DNA of 64,000 nucleotides from NCBI RefSeq assembly GCF_019402665.1, contig NZ_VSST01000012.1, positions 89,836 to 153,835 on the forward strand, read 5' to 3'. This DNA is from Bradyrhizobium canariense (GTDB lineage Bacteria; Pseudomonadota; Alphaproteobacteria; Rhizobiales; Xanthobacteraceae). Made by a program: the position numbers and the translations under genes. The notes under the pieces are model-generated. The model saw only the letters and a list, made by a program, of their open reading frames with translations, did no database searches and was not told where the DNA came from. This document shows, in pieces, positions 24,819-33,754 of this stretch (position 1 is the first letter of the stretch; every line of letters starts with the position of its first letter).

Positions 24819-25817
24819 TCATCCGGGGCTGCCCACGAATGCCACCGGCGTGCCTTTCGAGACACGGCCGGCGACGCGCTCGGCATCCCAATTGGTCAGA
24901 CGCACGCAGCCGTGAGATTCCGCCTTGGAAATCTTCTCCGGCGAAGGCGTGCCGTGAATGCCGTAGCCCTCGGCAGACAGGTTGATCCAGACCGTGCCGA
25001 CCGGATTGTTCGGGCCGGGCTTGATGGTGAAGGGCTTGCGGGAATGGACGCCCTTGAAACGATAAGCGGGATTGTAGCGATAGTACGGATTTCGGCTGAC
25101 TTCCGTGACCTTGAGCGTGCCTGAAGGCGACGGCTTCTCTTCGCTGCCGACCGTCGCGGGATAAAATCCGATCAGCGCATTCGATTTGTCGAACAGTTTT
25201 ACAGTCTGCCTGACCTTGTCGACCTCGATCCTGTCGGCCTTGGTGGAGATGCCCTCGCCTGCGCCTGATGTGTCCACCACGACGATGGTGTCGCCGGCGC
25301 GATCGAAATGGCGCCCGGAGTTGAGCGCGGCCAGGAGCTGCTCGCTCATGTGAAATTTCTCGGCCAGGGCCTCGCGCGCACTGGTGAAGCCTAGCTTTGT
25401 AAGCTCCATCATGTCCTCCATCTTCGACGGCAGCTTTTTCAGGAAAGGACCCGCCACGTCCTGCTCGGTGATGGCATAGGTCATCGTCACCGGCCGGTCG
25501 TCCGCCCGTAACGCGGTCCAGACATCGTCCGTCACGGTGTCCGAAACCGGCAGCTGCCGCGCTTCGGCATAGGCCCGCAACGCCTTTTTGGCGTTCTCGC
25601 CGAACCTGCCGTCGATCTCGCCGGGCGAGAAGTGCGCGCGGTCCAGCAGGACCTGCAACCGGACACCCGCCGCGGTCGGCTTATCGTTCGACAGGGTTTT
25701 CTTCGACGGCTCAGCGACCTTGATGGCAGCGGCGTCGATCTCCGCGGCGAACGCCGGCGGCGCAGCCAGAGCGAAGACCAGAAAGATGCAAATCTGCCCC
25801 GCTTTTCCGAGCGACAT
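24819..25817 (-). CDS. L,D-transpeptidase (YkuD) with peptidoglycan-binding domain
   Basis: The 332-residue periplasmic enzyme forms 3-3 cross-links or attaches proteins to peptidoglycan. A signal peptide (QICIFLVFALAAPPAFA) precedes a PG_binding_1-like domain near residues 50-100 (VRLQVLLDRAHFSPGEIDG) and a C-terminal YkuD domain, where HGTPSPEKISKAESHGCVRL gives catalytic His302 and Cys304. Length and order match ErfK/YbiS-type proteins common in Rhizobiales. It lies 12 bases downstream of a glycosyltransferase on the same strand and may share its transcript. Confidence 0.93.
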   Translation of the reverse strand: MSLGKAGQICIFLVFALAAPPAFAAEIDAAAIKVAEPSKKTLSNDKPTAAGVRLQVLLDRAHFSPGEIDGRFGENAKKALRAYAEARQLPVSDTVTDDVWTALRADDRPVTMTYAITEQDVAGPFLKKLPSKMEDMMELTKLGFTSAREALAEKFHMSEQLLAALNSGRHFDRAGDTIVVVDTSGAGEGISTKADRIEVDKVRQTVKLFDKSNALIGFYPATVGSEEKPSPSGTLKVTEVSRNPYYRYNPAYRFKGVHSRKPFTIKPGPNNPVGTVWINLSAEGYGIHGTPSPEKISKAESHGCVRLTNWDAERVAGRVSKGTPVAFVGSPG

Positions 25818-25829
25818 CGCCGGGTCCTT

Positions 25830-26891
25830 TCACGTTTCCGACGGTTCAGTGATCAACTCCCGAGCCGCGGCGGCAGCCAGTTTGCGGTACTGGTCTTCGT
25901 ACTGCCTCGCCATTCGGCTCGCGGAAAAGCGCTCCTCGAAGCGGGCGCGCACCTTCCTTCGATCCAGCTTGCCCAATTCGCCGACTGCCCTGACGGCCTG
26001 CTCCTCGTTCTCGACGATGAAGCCTGTCAATCCGTGCTCGACGACTTCGGGGACAGAGCCGGAGCGATAGGCGATCACCGGGGTTCCGCATGCCATCGCT
26101 TCGATCATGACCAGCCCAAACGGCTCCGGCCAGTCGATCGGAAACAACAGCGCAGCGGCTTCGGCAAGGAAGGGCTGTTTCTCCGCGTCATCGACTTCAC
26201 CAACAAGCTGGATGTTCTTACCGTCGATGTTGGGCTCGATGTGCTTCCTGAAGTAGGCTGTCTCGGCGCGGGGGACCTTCGCGGCGATGCGGAGGGGCAT
26301 CTGGACCGCACGTGCGATGCGAATGGCGTCTTCCGGACCTTTGTCTGCGGTGAGACGCCCGAGAAACGCCAAATAGGACCCCTGTTCGTAGGACGGACGA
26401 AACAGGTTGGACGGCAGCCCGTGCTGGATGGTTCCGATCCATTTCGCATCGGGAAGCGGCAGGCGCTGATGATCGGAAATCGACACAAAGCATGCTTCAG
26501 GGAATTGCCTGGCTACGTCGGGTAGCCCGGGCAAGTCGAGGCGACCGTGCATGGTCGTGAGGAACGGCACGCCGAGACGGCTGAGCAACGGCAACGACAG
26601 CCAGTCGACATGCGCGTGGATCACGTCGAACTCCTTCGCACGCCTTGCAATCGCCTCCATCAGCATGGCGCTCGCGGCCGTCGGGTCCGCCCCCTTCCGC
26701 CCGAGACGCAGCGCGCGTGGCCAAACCGGATGAAGCGCACCATTCGTCCTGGAATCGCCGCTCGCAAACAGCGTGACCTCGTGGCCGAGCTCGACCAGCC
26801 CATCCACCAGCCAGGCCACTACCCGCTCGGTGCCGCCGTAAAGTTTCGGAGGGACGCTTTCGGCGAGGGGAGCAATCTGAGCGATGCGCAT
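25830..26891 (-). CDS. Glycosyltransferase family 4 (GT-B)
   Basis: The 353-residue protein has the two Rossmann-like halves of a GT-B enzyme: N-terminal PPKLYGGTERVVAWLVDGL (glycine-rich acceptor loop) and C-terminal AFLGRLTADKGPEDAIRIA followed by FPIDWPEPFGLVMIEAMACG, the E-x7-E nucleotide-sugar region of GT4. The closing VPEVVEHGLTGFIV is also typical. It transfers a sugar from a nucleotide donor, acceptor unknown; similar orphan genes act in exopolysaccharide or trehalose-like glycan synthesis. No polysaccharide cluster surrounds it. A possible 42-residue membrane peptide gene lies 13 bases upstream. Confidence 0.92.
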   Translation of the reverse strand: MRIAQIAPLAESVPPKLYGGTERVVAWLVDGLVELGHEVTLFASGDSRTNGALHPVWPRALRLGRKGADPTAASAMLMEAIARRAKEFDVIHAHVDWLSLPLLSRLGVPFLTTMHGRLDLPGLPDVARQFPEACFVSISDHQRLPLPDAKWIGTIQHGLPSNLFRPSYEQGSYLAFLGRLTADKGPEDAIRIARAVQMPLRIAAKVPRAETAYFRKHIEPNIDGKNIQLVGEVDDAEKQPFLAEAAALLFPIDWPEPFGLVMIEAMACGTPVIAYRSGSVPEVVEHGLTGFIVENEEQAVRAVGELGKLDRRKVRARFEERFSASRMARQYEDQYRKLAAAAARELITEPSET

Positions 26892-26904
26892 GAGAGGCTA
26901 CCCG

Positions 26905-27033
26905 TTAAACCGCCGCACGCACGACCAGAATGATCGCGGCGGACAGAAGGTTCGAAATCGCGAGCAGCGTCCAATTCGGCCTGGCACTTGCGGCCGCGAC
27001 CCGGCAGACGAGCCCTTCCATGAGCCTCAACAT
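26905..27033 (-). CDS. Possible tiny membrane protein (42 aa)
   Basis: This short frame starts MLRLMEGLVCRVAAASARP and has one hydrophobic helix (WTLLAISNLLSAAIILVVRA). Its ATG overlaps the end of the upstream 69-residue gene in an ATGTTGA arrangement typical of coupled translation, and it ends 13 bases before the glycosyltransferase start. The tight packing suggests a three-gene transcript. An internal ATG four codons in is also possible. No homologue can be named from sequence alone. Confidence 0.42.
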   Translation of the reverse strand: MLRLMEGLVCRVAAASARPNWTLLAISNLLSAAIILVVRAAV

Positions 27034-27236
27034 TCGTCGTCAGGAAGCCGATCGAGGAAGGCAATCCCGAATTGCGTGAGTTCTTCGGCATCGCTCCCGC
27101 GCGCTTTCCATCTCCCTTGCAGATGACGCTCAAGCAGGCAGCGACGACTATCCGCGGCATCGACGTGGCGATGCCGGGCGCGGTAAACGGACCAAGCAAT
27201 ATCCACCGCCGTTCGTAGCGGGTCGTCGTCGACCAT
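27027..27236 (-). CDS. Small hypothetical protein (69 aa)
   Basis: The product begins MVDDDPLRTAVDIAWSVYRA and ends in GIAFLDRLPDDEC. It is soluble, rich in arginine and histidine, with a helical first half (YRARHRHVDAADSRRCLLER). CGGAG precedes the ATG by about seven bases. The frame looks protein-like and is followed by an overlapping small membrane-peptide frame. I recognise no family. Bases 27237-27373 upstream contain nothing else I can support. Confidence 0.5.
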   Translation of the reverse strand: MVDDDPLRTAVDIAWSVYRARHRHVDAADSRRCLLERHLQGRWKARGSDAEELTQFGIAFLDRLPDDEC

Positions 27237-27373
27237 GTTCCAACTCCGAGATTGGAGACGTTCATGCGACGGCAACTCGTTACGAGGACGGAAGTTTCCA
27301 CTTCTTCCCGGAAAGTCCGAAACTGCGCGGCCACCGCAGACACAAGCAGGCGCCCACCTCCCCGTCGGAGAAA

Positions 27374-28378
27374 TCAGGCGACGCGACGCACGGCCATCTC
27401 CGCGGCGAGCAACACCGCGGCACGACTGGCACCGACTGATGCAATGCCTTGGCCGGCGATGTCGTAGGCAGTGCCGTGCGCCGGCGTGCAGATCGGAAAT
27501 GGAAAGCCGCCGAGCAACGTCACGCCGCGATCAAAGCCCATCAGCTTCATCGCGATCTGGCCCTGGTCGTGATACATCGTCAGCACTGCATCGAAGGCGC
27601 CGCTTTTGGCGCGCAGGAACACGGTGTCGGCCGGGAACGGCCCTTCGGCGGCAATGCCCTCGCGCTGGCCGGCCGCGACCACGGGTGCGATGACATCGAT
27701 CTCCTCGCGGCCGAAATTACCGCCGTCGCCGGCATGCGGATTGAGACCGGCGACCGCGATGCGCGGCCGGGCGAAGCCGGCATTGCGCATGCAGGCATCA
27801 GTCAGCTTGAGCGCGCGATGGATACGTTCGCCGGACAGTCGCGCGGCGACGTCCTTGAGCGGGATGTGGGACGTCACGCGGGCATTCCAGAGCCGGTCCA
27901 GCACATTGAACTCGCTTGCGGGAGTTTTGAGTCCGACCACTTCGGCGGAGAACGCGATCTCATCGTCATACTCGGCGCGGGCCAGCCGCATCGCCTGCTT
28001 GTTGAACGGCGTAAAGCAGGCGGCATCGACCCGGCCGTCGCGGCCGAGTTCGAGCGCGTGCTTGTAGTTGGCAAGCGCGAACTTGCCGCCGGCGAGGCTC
28101 GCGATCCCCTGCTGGACCTCGCCGGGATCGAGGTGCCCGAGATCGACGAAGAGCGTCTCGCCCTCCGCCGCGCGCAAATCGGCCCCCTGCTCCACCATGG
28201 TCAGCTCCGGCTTGACGCCGGCAATCCGCGCGCCCTGGTCGAAGACGCGCCGGTCGCCGATCACGACGATCCGGCCGCGGGCGCGGATGTCGTCCTGCAC
28301 CACGAGCTTTGCGGTCAATTCCGGGCTGATGCCAGCGGGATCTCCCATTGCCAGTGCAATGAGCGGCTTTGCGGTCAT
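27374..28378 (-). CDS. pdxA: PdxA-family dehydrogenase (PdxA2-like) in a carboxylate-catabolic operon
   Basis: The 334-residue NAD-dependent metal enzyme belongs to the 4-hydroxythreonine-4-phosphate dehydrogenase family. Metal-binding histidines occur in RVTSHIPLKDV, GLNPHAGDGGNFGREE and MYHDQGQIAMKL. The FPICTPAHGTAYDIAG block fits, as I recall it, the PdxA2 branch rather than vitamin B6 PdxA; that branch includes 4-phosphoerythronate and aromatic dihydrodiol dehydrogenases. The start overlaps the tctA stop (ATGA), placing it last in a six-gene leftward operon with a CoA transferase, an enoyl-CoA hydratase and TctCBA. A catabolic role is therefore more likely than pyridoxine synthesis. Confidence 0.85.
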   Translation of the reverse strand: MTAKPLIALAMGDPAGISPELTAKLVVQDDIRARGRIVVIGDRRVFDQGARIAGVKPELTMVEQGADLRAAEGETLFVDLGHLDPGEVQQGIASLAGGKFALANYKHALELGRDGRVDAACFTPFNKQAMRLARAEYDDEIAFSAEVVGLKTPASEFNVLDRLWNARVTSHIPLKDVAARLSGERIHRALKLTDACMRNAGFARPRIAVAGLNPHAGDGGNFGREEIDVIAPVVAAGQREGIAAEGPFPADTVFLRAKSGAFDAVLTMYHDQGQIAMKLMGFDRGVTLLGGFPFPICTPAHGTAYDIAGQGIASVGASRAAVLLAAEMAVRRVA

Positions 28379-29937
28379 ATGATCACCTTCTCTCGAGCGG
28401 TCTCTCGAGCTGTGTTCTGGACTGTCGTCTCGTGGATCGACGGCGCAGGCTTGCGCAGCAAGCGCGCAAGCTGCAGCACGAGCGGAAGCAGCAACAGCAC
28501 GATGCCCGCCACGATCAGGCATGTCACCAGCTTGTTGGCGAAGAATATCCCGAGCGATCCCTTGGACATCAGCATCGACTGCCGGAACGCGTCCTCGGCC
28601 TTGTCGCCGATGACGATCGCGAGCACGAGTGGCGCCAGCGGATAGAACAGCTTCTTGAAGAGATAGCCGACGATCCCGAAGCCGAGCATCATGACGACAT
28701 CGAGATAGGAGTTCGACACCGAATAGGCGCCGACAACGCAGATGATCACGATCAGCGGCGCGATGATCACGAAGGGAATCCGCATCAGCGCCGCAAAGAC
28801 CGGCACGGTCAGCAGCACCAGCACAACGGCGACGATGTTGCCGACATACATCGACGCAATCATGCCCCAGACAAAGTCCTTTTGGTCGACGAACAGCATC
28901 GGCCCGGGATTGAGGCCCCAGATCATGAGCCCGCCCATCATGACGGCCGCGGTGGCCGAGCCGGGAATGCCGAGCGAGAGCATGGGCAAAAGCGCGCTGG
29001 TGCCGGCGGCATGATCGGCCGTCTCCGGCGAGATGATGCCTTCGACCTCTCCCGTGCCGAAGTATCGGCCACGGCGCGAGAAGCGTCGGGCGATGCCGTA
29101 GCTCATGAACGACGCCGCAGTCGGGCCGCCAGGCGTGATCCCCATCCAGCATCCGATGGCCGCGCTCCGCAGCAGCGCAACGCTATGTCGCGGCAGGCGG
29201 CCGACGGCACGAAACACCTCGCGCCACTCTATCTTCGACGAGACTGCGCGGGCATGAAACTCTTCCTCGACGGCGACGAGCAGCTCGCCGATGCCGAACA
29301 GGCCCATCACCGCGACGACGAAGTTCACGCCCTTGACCAGCTCGTCGACGCCCATCGTGAGGCGCACGCTGCCGGAGACAGTGTCGATGCCGATGGCGGC
29401 AATGGCGAAGCCGATCGCCAGTGCGACGACGGTCTTGATCGGCGCCGCCCCGCCCATGCCGACGAAGCTGGCGAAGGCCAGGAAATAGACTGCAAAATAT
29501 TCCGCCGGCCCGAAGGCGAGTGCGACCTGCGCGACCCACGATGCGAGGAAGGTGATCAGGATGACGCCGATCAGCGCGCCGAATGCCGCCGAGCCAAAGG
29601 CGGTGGCGAGCGCTGTCGTCGGACGTCCATCGCGCGCCATCGGGTAGCCGTCGAAGGTGGTGGCGACAGACGACGGCTCGCCCGGGATGTTGAACAGGAT
29701 CGAGGTCACGGACCCGCCGAACAGCGCGCCCCAATACATGCTGGAGAGCAGGATGATGGCAGAGACCGGCTGCATGCCGAAGGTCAGCGGCAGCAGCAGC
29801 GACACCCCGTTCGGAGCACCCAGCCCAGGCAGCACGCCGACGAGAATGCCGAGCAGCACGCCGATCACCATCAGCGCCAGATGCGGCAGCGTGATCGCGA
29901 TGCCAAAGCCGTGAAGGAGTTCTCCGAGGTTGTCCAT
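28375..29937 (-). CDS. Tripartite tricarboxylate transporter permease, TctA family
   Basis: The 520-residue inner-membrane protein has about twelve hydrophobic segments and the duplicated TctA signature, seen as GVLPGLGAPNGVSLLLPLTF near residue 38 and GITPGGPTAASFMSYG in the middle, followed by EGIISPETADHAAGTSALLPML. It is the large permease that works with TctB and the periplasmic TctC to import carboxylates using an ion gradient. It overlaps the pdxA-like start by four bases and follows tctB by 11 bases, consistent with one transcript. Confidence 0.96.
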   Translation of the reverse strand: MDNLGELLHGFGIAITLPHLALMVIGVLLGILVGVLPGLGAPNGVSLLLPLTFGMQPVSAIILLSSMYWGALFGGSVTSILFNIPGEPSSVATTFDGYPMARDGRPTTALATAFGSAAFGALIGVILITFLASWVAQVALAFGPAEYFAVYFLAFASFVGMGGAAPIKTVVALAIGFAIAAIGIDTVSGSVRLTMGVDELVKGVNFVVAVMGLFGIGELLVAVEEEFHARAVSSKIEWREVFRAVGRLPRHSVALLRSAAIGCWMGITPGGPTAASFMSYGIARRFSRRGRYFGTGEVEGIISPETADHAAGTSALLPMLSLGIPGSATAAVMMGGLMIWGLNPGPMLFVDQKDFVWGMIASMYVGNIVAVVLVLLTVPVFAALMRIPFVIIAPLIVIICVVGAYSVSNSYLDVVMMLGFGIVGYLFKKLFYPLAPLVLAIVIGDKAEDAFRQSMLMSKGSLGIFFANKLVTCLIVAGIVLLLLPLVLQLARLLRKPAPSIHETTVQNTARETAREKVII

Positions 29938-29948
29938 CGGCCTCTCCG

Positions 29949-30431
29949 TCAGAAGCCGAACGCCGCGGCGAGCGCGCCGTGCGGCAAGCTCACCTGGAAC
30001 ATGCGCTCGAACACGACGTAGAGCGCGAGCGCTGTCGCCGCCGCCATGCCAAGCGCGCGCGGCACGGATTGTTGTCTGGGGATCGCCAGCACCGCGAAGA
30101 TGTACAGGGCTGAGGCGACGTACATCCCGGCCAACGGAATCGCAGCCACGAAAATCGCGGCCGGCACGAACAGGCCGGCAAGCCGGCGCAGCTCGATCGA
30201 TGTGATGGCGATGGGGACGTTCGCCAGTGACGCAACCGGCATCAAACCGCGCACCAGGTTGTAGAAGCTCCCGAGCACGATGATGATCCCGGTCAGGAAC
30301 GGGAACGTGCCGGCGTCCACGCCCGCGCTTGACCAGCCGATGCCGTTATCGAGACTGGAGACGACGACGGCCACACCAAAGCTGCCGGTGAGAACGGCGG
30401 TCGCAAGTTCGAGGGCGCGGCGCGAGATCAT
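29949..30431 (-). CDS. Tripartite tricarboxylate transporter small permease, TctB family
   Basis: The 160-residue protein has four hydrophobic helices, beginning with RALELATAVLTGSFGVAVVV and the loop GWSSAGVDAGTFPFLTG that is characteristic of TctB. It associates with TctA in the membrane. The ATG before ISRRALELATA was chosen; the longer in-frame version would run into the palindromic repeat upstream. It sits between tctC and tctA in the operon. Confidence 0.92.
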   Translation of the reverse strand: MISRRALELATAVLTGSFGVAVVVSSLDNGIGWSSAGVDAGTFPFLTGIIIVLGSFYNLVRGLMPVASLANVPIAITSIELRRLAGLFVPAAIFVAAIPLAGMYVASALYIFAVLAIPRQQSVPRALGMAAATALALYVVFERMFQVSLPHGALAAAFGF

Positions 30432-30465
30432 GGGCCGCTCCAGCGAAGCGCCAGATGTTTGCTCA

Positions 30466-30582
30466 GTCCTCGTCCTGAGGAGCGCGCTTTGGCGCGCGTC
30501 TCGAAGGACGGCTCCGGACGACATCCCATCCCCGGCCATCCTTCGAGACGCCCGCCTGCGGCGGGCTCCTCAGGATGAGGAC
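30466..30582. repeat. Paired inverted palindromic repeat inside the tct operon
   Basis: Two related units face each other. The left unit (30466-30509, GTCCTCGTCCTGAGGAGC onward) holds hairpin GCGCGC/GCGCGC, and the right unit (30538-30582, ending GCTCCTCAGGATGAGGAC) holds GCCCGCC/GGCGGGC. Both end in TCGAAGGA-type sequence. This is, from memory, a common Bradyrhizobium intergenic element of the BIME/REP kind. It lies between tctC and tctB, where the folded RNA could stabilise the upstream part of the operon mRNA or attenuate the distal genes. Confidence 0.8.
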
Positions 30583-30624
30583 GGTGGTTGAACTCGGCTG
30601 CGCGATCGAACGCCATCGGCCGCC

Positions 30625-31617
30625 TCACTTGACCAACCAGCCCTGCTCGCCCGCGACCTGCTTGACGTGCTCGAGGTCCTCCTTGATGAACTTGTCGAGT
30701 TCGGCGCCAGTCAGGAACGTGTCGACCTGGGAGGTTTTCTCGATGTAGTCCTTCCAGTCCGGCGTCGCCTGCACCTTCTTCATGAGGTCGACATAGAACG
30801 CGGCCTGGTCCGGGGTGACCTTGCCGGGGAGCCACACCGTCCGCGGTTGCTCATATTGCTTGATGTCGAGGCCCTGCTCGACGCAGGTCGGAACGTCGCC
30901 CCAGCCTTCGGTCGCGGTGACCTTGGCGCCCTGCGGCAGCCGCTTCGGGCTGAAAACGCAAAGCGGTCGTTGCGTTCCACCGCGCCATTGCCCGAGACTT
31001 TCGCTGGGATTGTTGACGTGGGAGTCGAGGTGTCCGCCGGCGAGCTGCACGGCAGTCTCTGCGCCGCTCTTGAAGGGGATGTAGGTCAGCTTGATGTGGC
31101 CGGCTTTCTCGATCATGCGGGTCAGCACCTCGTCGGTATCCTTCGACTGCGCGCCACCCATCTTGAATTCGCCCGAGGCGGCCGCCTTCAGATAGTCGCC
31201 CGCCGTCTTGTAGGGCGCGTCCTGCTTGACCCAGAGCAGGAACTCGTCCTGCGCCATCGCCGCGATCGCAGTGAGATCGGTGTAGTTGAAGGCGACCTTG
31301 GAGACGAGCGGCTGCTGCCAGGCATTCGACGTGCCGAAGATCACCTTGTAGGGATCGCCGGCGGACGCCTTGCCGTAGACATAGCCTTCCGCGCCGCTGC
31401 CGCCCCCTTTGTTGACGACGACGATCGGCTGCTCCACCAGCTTGTGCTTGGTGATGATGTTCTGCACGGCGCGCGCGAGATTGTCGGTGCCGCCGCCGGG
31501 CCCGGCGGTCGCTACGAACTCGATCGGCTTTTGCGGTTGCCAGGCACTGAGCGCCGGCATCGTGCCGGCGAGCACAATTGCGGCGGCGGAGAGCAGAAGT
31601 GTTGACGTCCGACCCAT
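30625..31617 (-). CDS. Tripartite tricarboxylate transporter substrate-binding protein, TctC family
   Basis: The 330-residue periplasmic protein has a signal peptide (LLLSAAAIVLAGTMPALSA) and the TctC/Bug fold: KPIEFVATAGPGGGTDNLAR near the mature N-terminus, QPIVVVNKGGGSG, and GWGDVPTCVEQGLD late in the protein. Family members bind a wide range of carboxylates, so the ligand cannot be read from sequence. GGAGG precedes the ATG. It is the third gene after the divergent promoter, following the CoA transferase by about 46 bases. Confidence 0.93.
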   Translation of the reverse strand: MGRTSTLLLSAAAIVLAGTMPALSAWQPQKPIEFVATAGPGGGTDNLARAVQNIITKHKLVEQPIVVVNKGGGSGAEGYVYGKASAGDPYKVIFGTSNAWQQPLVSKVAFNYTDLTAIAAMAQDEFLLWVKQDAPYKTAGDYLKAAASGEFKMGGAQSKDTDEVLTRMIEKAGHIKLTYIPFKSGAETAVQLAGGHLDSHVNNPSESLGQWRGGTQRPLCVFSPKRLPQGAKVTATEGWGDVPTCVEQGLDIKQYEQPRTVWLPGKVTPDQAAFYVDLMKKVQATPDWKDYIEKTSQVDTFLTGAELDKFIKEDLEHVKQVAGEQGWLVK

Positions 31618-31663
31618 GATGTCCTCCAGCTGATTTTTGTATCTTGTTGTTTTCGACGTCCGG

Positions 31664-32923
31664 TCAGGCGACGCGTTCCTCGCGTCTTCCTGATGCCAGG
31701 ACGATTGCGCCTTCTTTTTCGAGCGCTTCGATCTGCTTCTGGTCGAACCCGTGCTCGACCAGCACCTCGCTTGTATGCTCACCGTAGACCGGCGCGCCCG
31801 TGCGCACTTTGCCCGGGGTCTCCGAAAACTTGACCGGCAAGCCGATCGTCTTCACGGGTCCGAGCGTGGAATGCTCGACCTCGACGACCATCTCGCGCGC
31901 CAGCGTCTGCGGATCGCGAAGCGCCTCCAGCATGTCGTGCACGGGTCCGCACGGCACGCCCTTCTCGTCCAGCGCAGCGAGCCAGTGCGCCCGCGTCCGG
32001 GTGCGAAAGCGCTCGCTCAGGACAGCTTCGAGCTCCTTCAGATTGGCCATGCGGTCGGCCCCGGTGACGAAGCGCGGATCGGAGGCGAGTTCGCTCGCAC
32101 CGAGGGCTTCCAGCATCAACAGCCAGTGCTTCTTGTTGGCGCCGCCGACCACCAGCCAGCCGTCCGAGGCCTCGAAGGCCTGGTACGGCGCGTTGAGCGG
32201 ATGGGCCGAACCCATCGCACGCGGCGCAGTGCCAGCGGCCAGCGCTATCGTGGATTGCCAGTAGGTCTGCACCAGCGCGGCCTCATAGAGCGAGGTCTCG
32301 ACCCACTGCCCTTCGCCGGTCTTGAGACGGTGCGTGTAGGCCGCGAGGATGCCCATGCTCGCCAGCAGGCCGGCGGTGATGTCGGACAGCGGCGGGCCGC
32401 ATTTCACCGGCGGACCATCGGGACGTTCGCCGGTAAAGCTCATGATGCCGCTCATCGCCTGGGCGACCAGATCGAAGCCGCGGCGGTGCTTGTAGGGTCC
32501 GGTGCGGCCGAAGCCCGACAGCGAGCAATAGATCAGCGTTGGATGCTGCTTGTGCAGGTCTTCGTAGCCGAAGCCGAGGCGCTCCATGGCGCCCGGCGCA
32601 AAATTCTCGACCAGCACGTCGGCGCCCGCGATCAGCCGCCGCAACACCTGCTTGCCGCCCTCGGTCTTCAGATCCAGCACGATGCCACGCTTGTTGCGGT
32701 TCATCATCAGGAAGGAGGCCGCCTCGTCGCCAATCTTCGGCGGCACCGAATGGCGGGTGTCGTCACCGTTCGGCGATTTCTCGATCTTGATCACGTCGGC
32801 GCCCATGTCGGCCAGCATCAAAGTGCAGGTCGGCCCCGCCATGACATGGGTGAGATCGATGACCTTGAGGCCGGCAAGCGGCCCCGAACGGCCGGAGGTT
32901 GATTGCGAGCGATCGCTTTGCAT
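31664..32923 (-). CDS. CaiB/BaiF-family CoA transferase
   Basis: The 419-residue class III CoA transferase shows GLKVIDLTHVMAGPTCTLML at the N-terminus, the likely catalytic aspartate in ADMGADVIKIEKSPNGDD, and the NRNKRGIVLDLKTEGG block. Such enzymes move CoA from one acyl donor to a carboxylate such as oxalate, carnitine or a dicarboxylate. Here it probably activates the acid imported by TctABC. The coding region follows the enoyl-CoA hydratase by nine bases, so translation may be coupled. Confidence 0.94.
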   Translation of the reverse strand: MQSDRSQSTSGRSGPLAGLKVIDLTHVMAGPTCTLMLADMGADVIKIEKSPNGDDTRHSVPPKIGDEAASFLMMNRNKRGIVLDLKTEGGKQVLRRLIAGADVLVENFAPGAMERLGFGYEDLHKQHPTLIYCSLSGFGRTGPYKHRRGFDLVAQAMSGIMSFTGERPDGPPVKCGPPLSDITAGLLASMGILAAYTHRLKTGEGQWVETSLYEAALVQTYWQSTIALAAGTAPRAMGSAHPLNAPYQAFEASDGWLVVGGANKKHWLLMLEALGASELASDPRFVTGADRMANLKELEAVLSERFRTRTRAHWLAALDEKGVPCGPVHDMLEALRDPQTLAREMVVEVEHSTLGPVKTIGLPVKFSETPGKVRTGAPVYGEHTSEVLVEHGFDQKQIEALEKEGAIVLASGRREERVA

Positions 32924-32932
32924 CGGGGCGTC

Positions 32933-33727
32933 CTATTGGCCGCGCCATTGCGGCGCGCGCTTGGTGAGGAAAGCATCGAGCCCTTCGCGAAAATCCTGGC
33001 TCGTGTAGCACATCAGGATGAGGTCCTCGCCCTCGTCCGGCGTCAGCCGCCTTTGCAGACGCGCCACGGCCTGTTTGGTCGCATTCAGCGTCAGCGGCGC
33101 GTGGCTGGCAAGCAATCGGGCAACCTCGTCGGCGCGCCTGTCGAGCGCGGTAAGATCCTCGACGACCTCGCCGAGCAGCCCGACACTGGCCGCCTCCGTC
33201 GCGTCGACGAGGCGCGCGGTGAAGATCAGATCCTTGACGCGGGCAGCGCCGATCAGCGCGGTGAGACGACTGACATTGGACATCGACAGGCAATTGCCGA
33301 GCGTGCGGGCAATAGGAAAGCCGATTTTCGCGCTTTGGGTGCCGATGCGGAGATCACAGGCCGCGGCGATGCCCGCGCCGCCGCCGGTGCAGAACCCGTT
33401 GATCGCTGCTATCGTCGGCACGCGGCATTGCTCGAGCGTGGTCAGGACCCGATCGATGCGGTTTTCGTAGTCGATCGCGTCCTGCGGCGACTTGAAATCG
33501 CGGAACTGATTGATGTCGGTGCCCGCGGCAAAGGCCTTGTCGCCGGCCCCGCGCAGCACCAGCACCTTGATCGCGTGATCGTCGTTGATCTCCTCGCAGA
33601 TCGCGGCGAGCCGCTCGTACATCGCGAAGGTGAAGGCATTGCGCGCCTGCGGGCGGTTGAAGGTGATCCGCCCGATACCGTCCTGGCGCTCGAAAACGAG
33701 GTCTTCCGCCACCACCTGCTGGTCCAT
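32933..33727 (-). CDS. Enoyl-CoA hydratase/isomerase family protein
   Basis: The 264-residue crotonase-fold protein carries GIGRITFNRPQARNAFTFAM, the oxyanion-hole segment AFAAGTDINQF and the second glycine-rich GFCTGGGAGIAAACDLRIG. Typical catalytic glutamates of hydratases are not clearly present in this second block, where LGNCLSMSNVSRL replaces the usual PELG region, so a different crotonase reaction is possible. It is the first gene of the operon, directly facing the GntR regulator, and would act on the CoA ester made by the CaiB-type transferase. Confidence 0.9.
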   Translation of the reverse strand: MDQQVVAEDLVFERQDGIGRITFNRPQARNAFTFAMYERLAAICEEINDDHAIKVLVLRGAGDKAFAAGTDINQFRDFKSPQDAIDYENRIDRVLTTLEQCRVPTIAAINGFCTGGGAGIAAACDLRIGTQSAKIGFPIARTLGNCLSMSNVSRLTALIGAARVKDLIFTARLVDATEAASVGLLGEVVEDLTALDRRADEVARLLASHAPLTLNATKQAVARLQRRLTPDEGEDLILMCYTSQDFREGLDAFLTKRAPQWRGQ

Positions 33728-33754
33728 TTCCTCATGTCCTTCTGCTTTTCTACA

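Noticed and set aside
28369..30021. A 550-residue antisense frame over TctA
   Set aside because: Arginine/aspartate-rich shadow of a well-identified permease.
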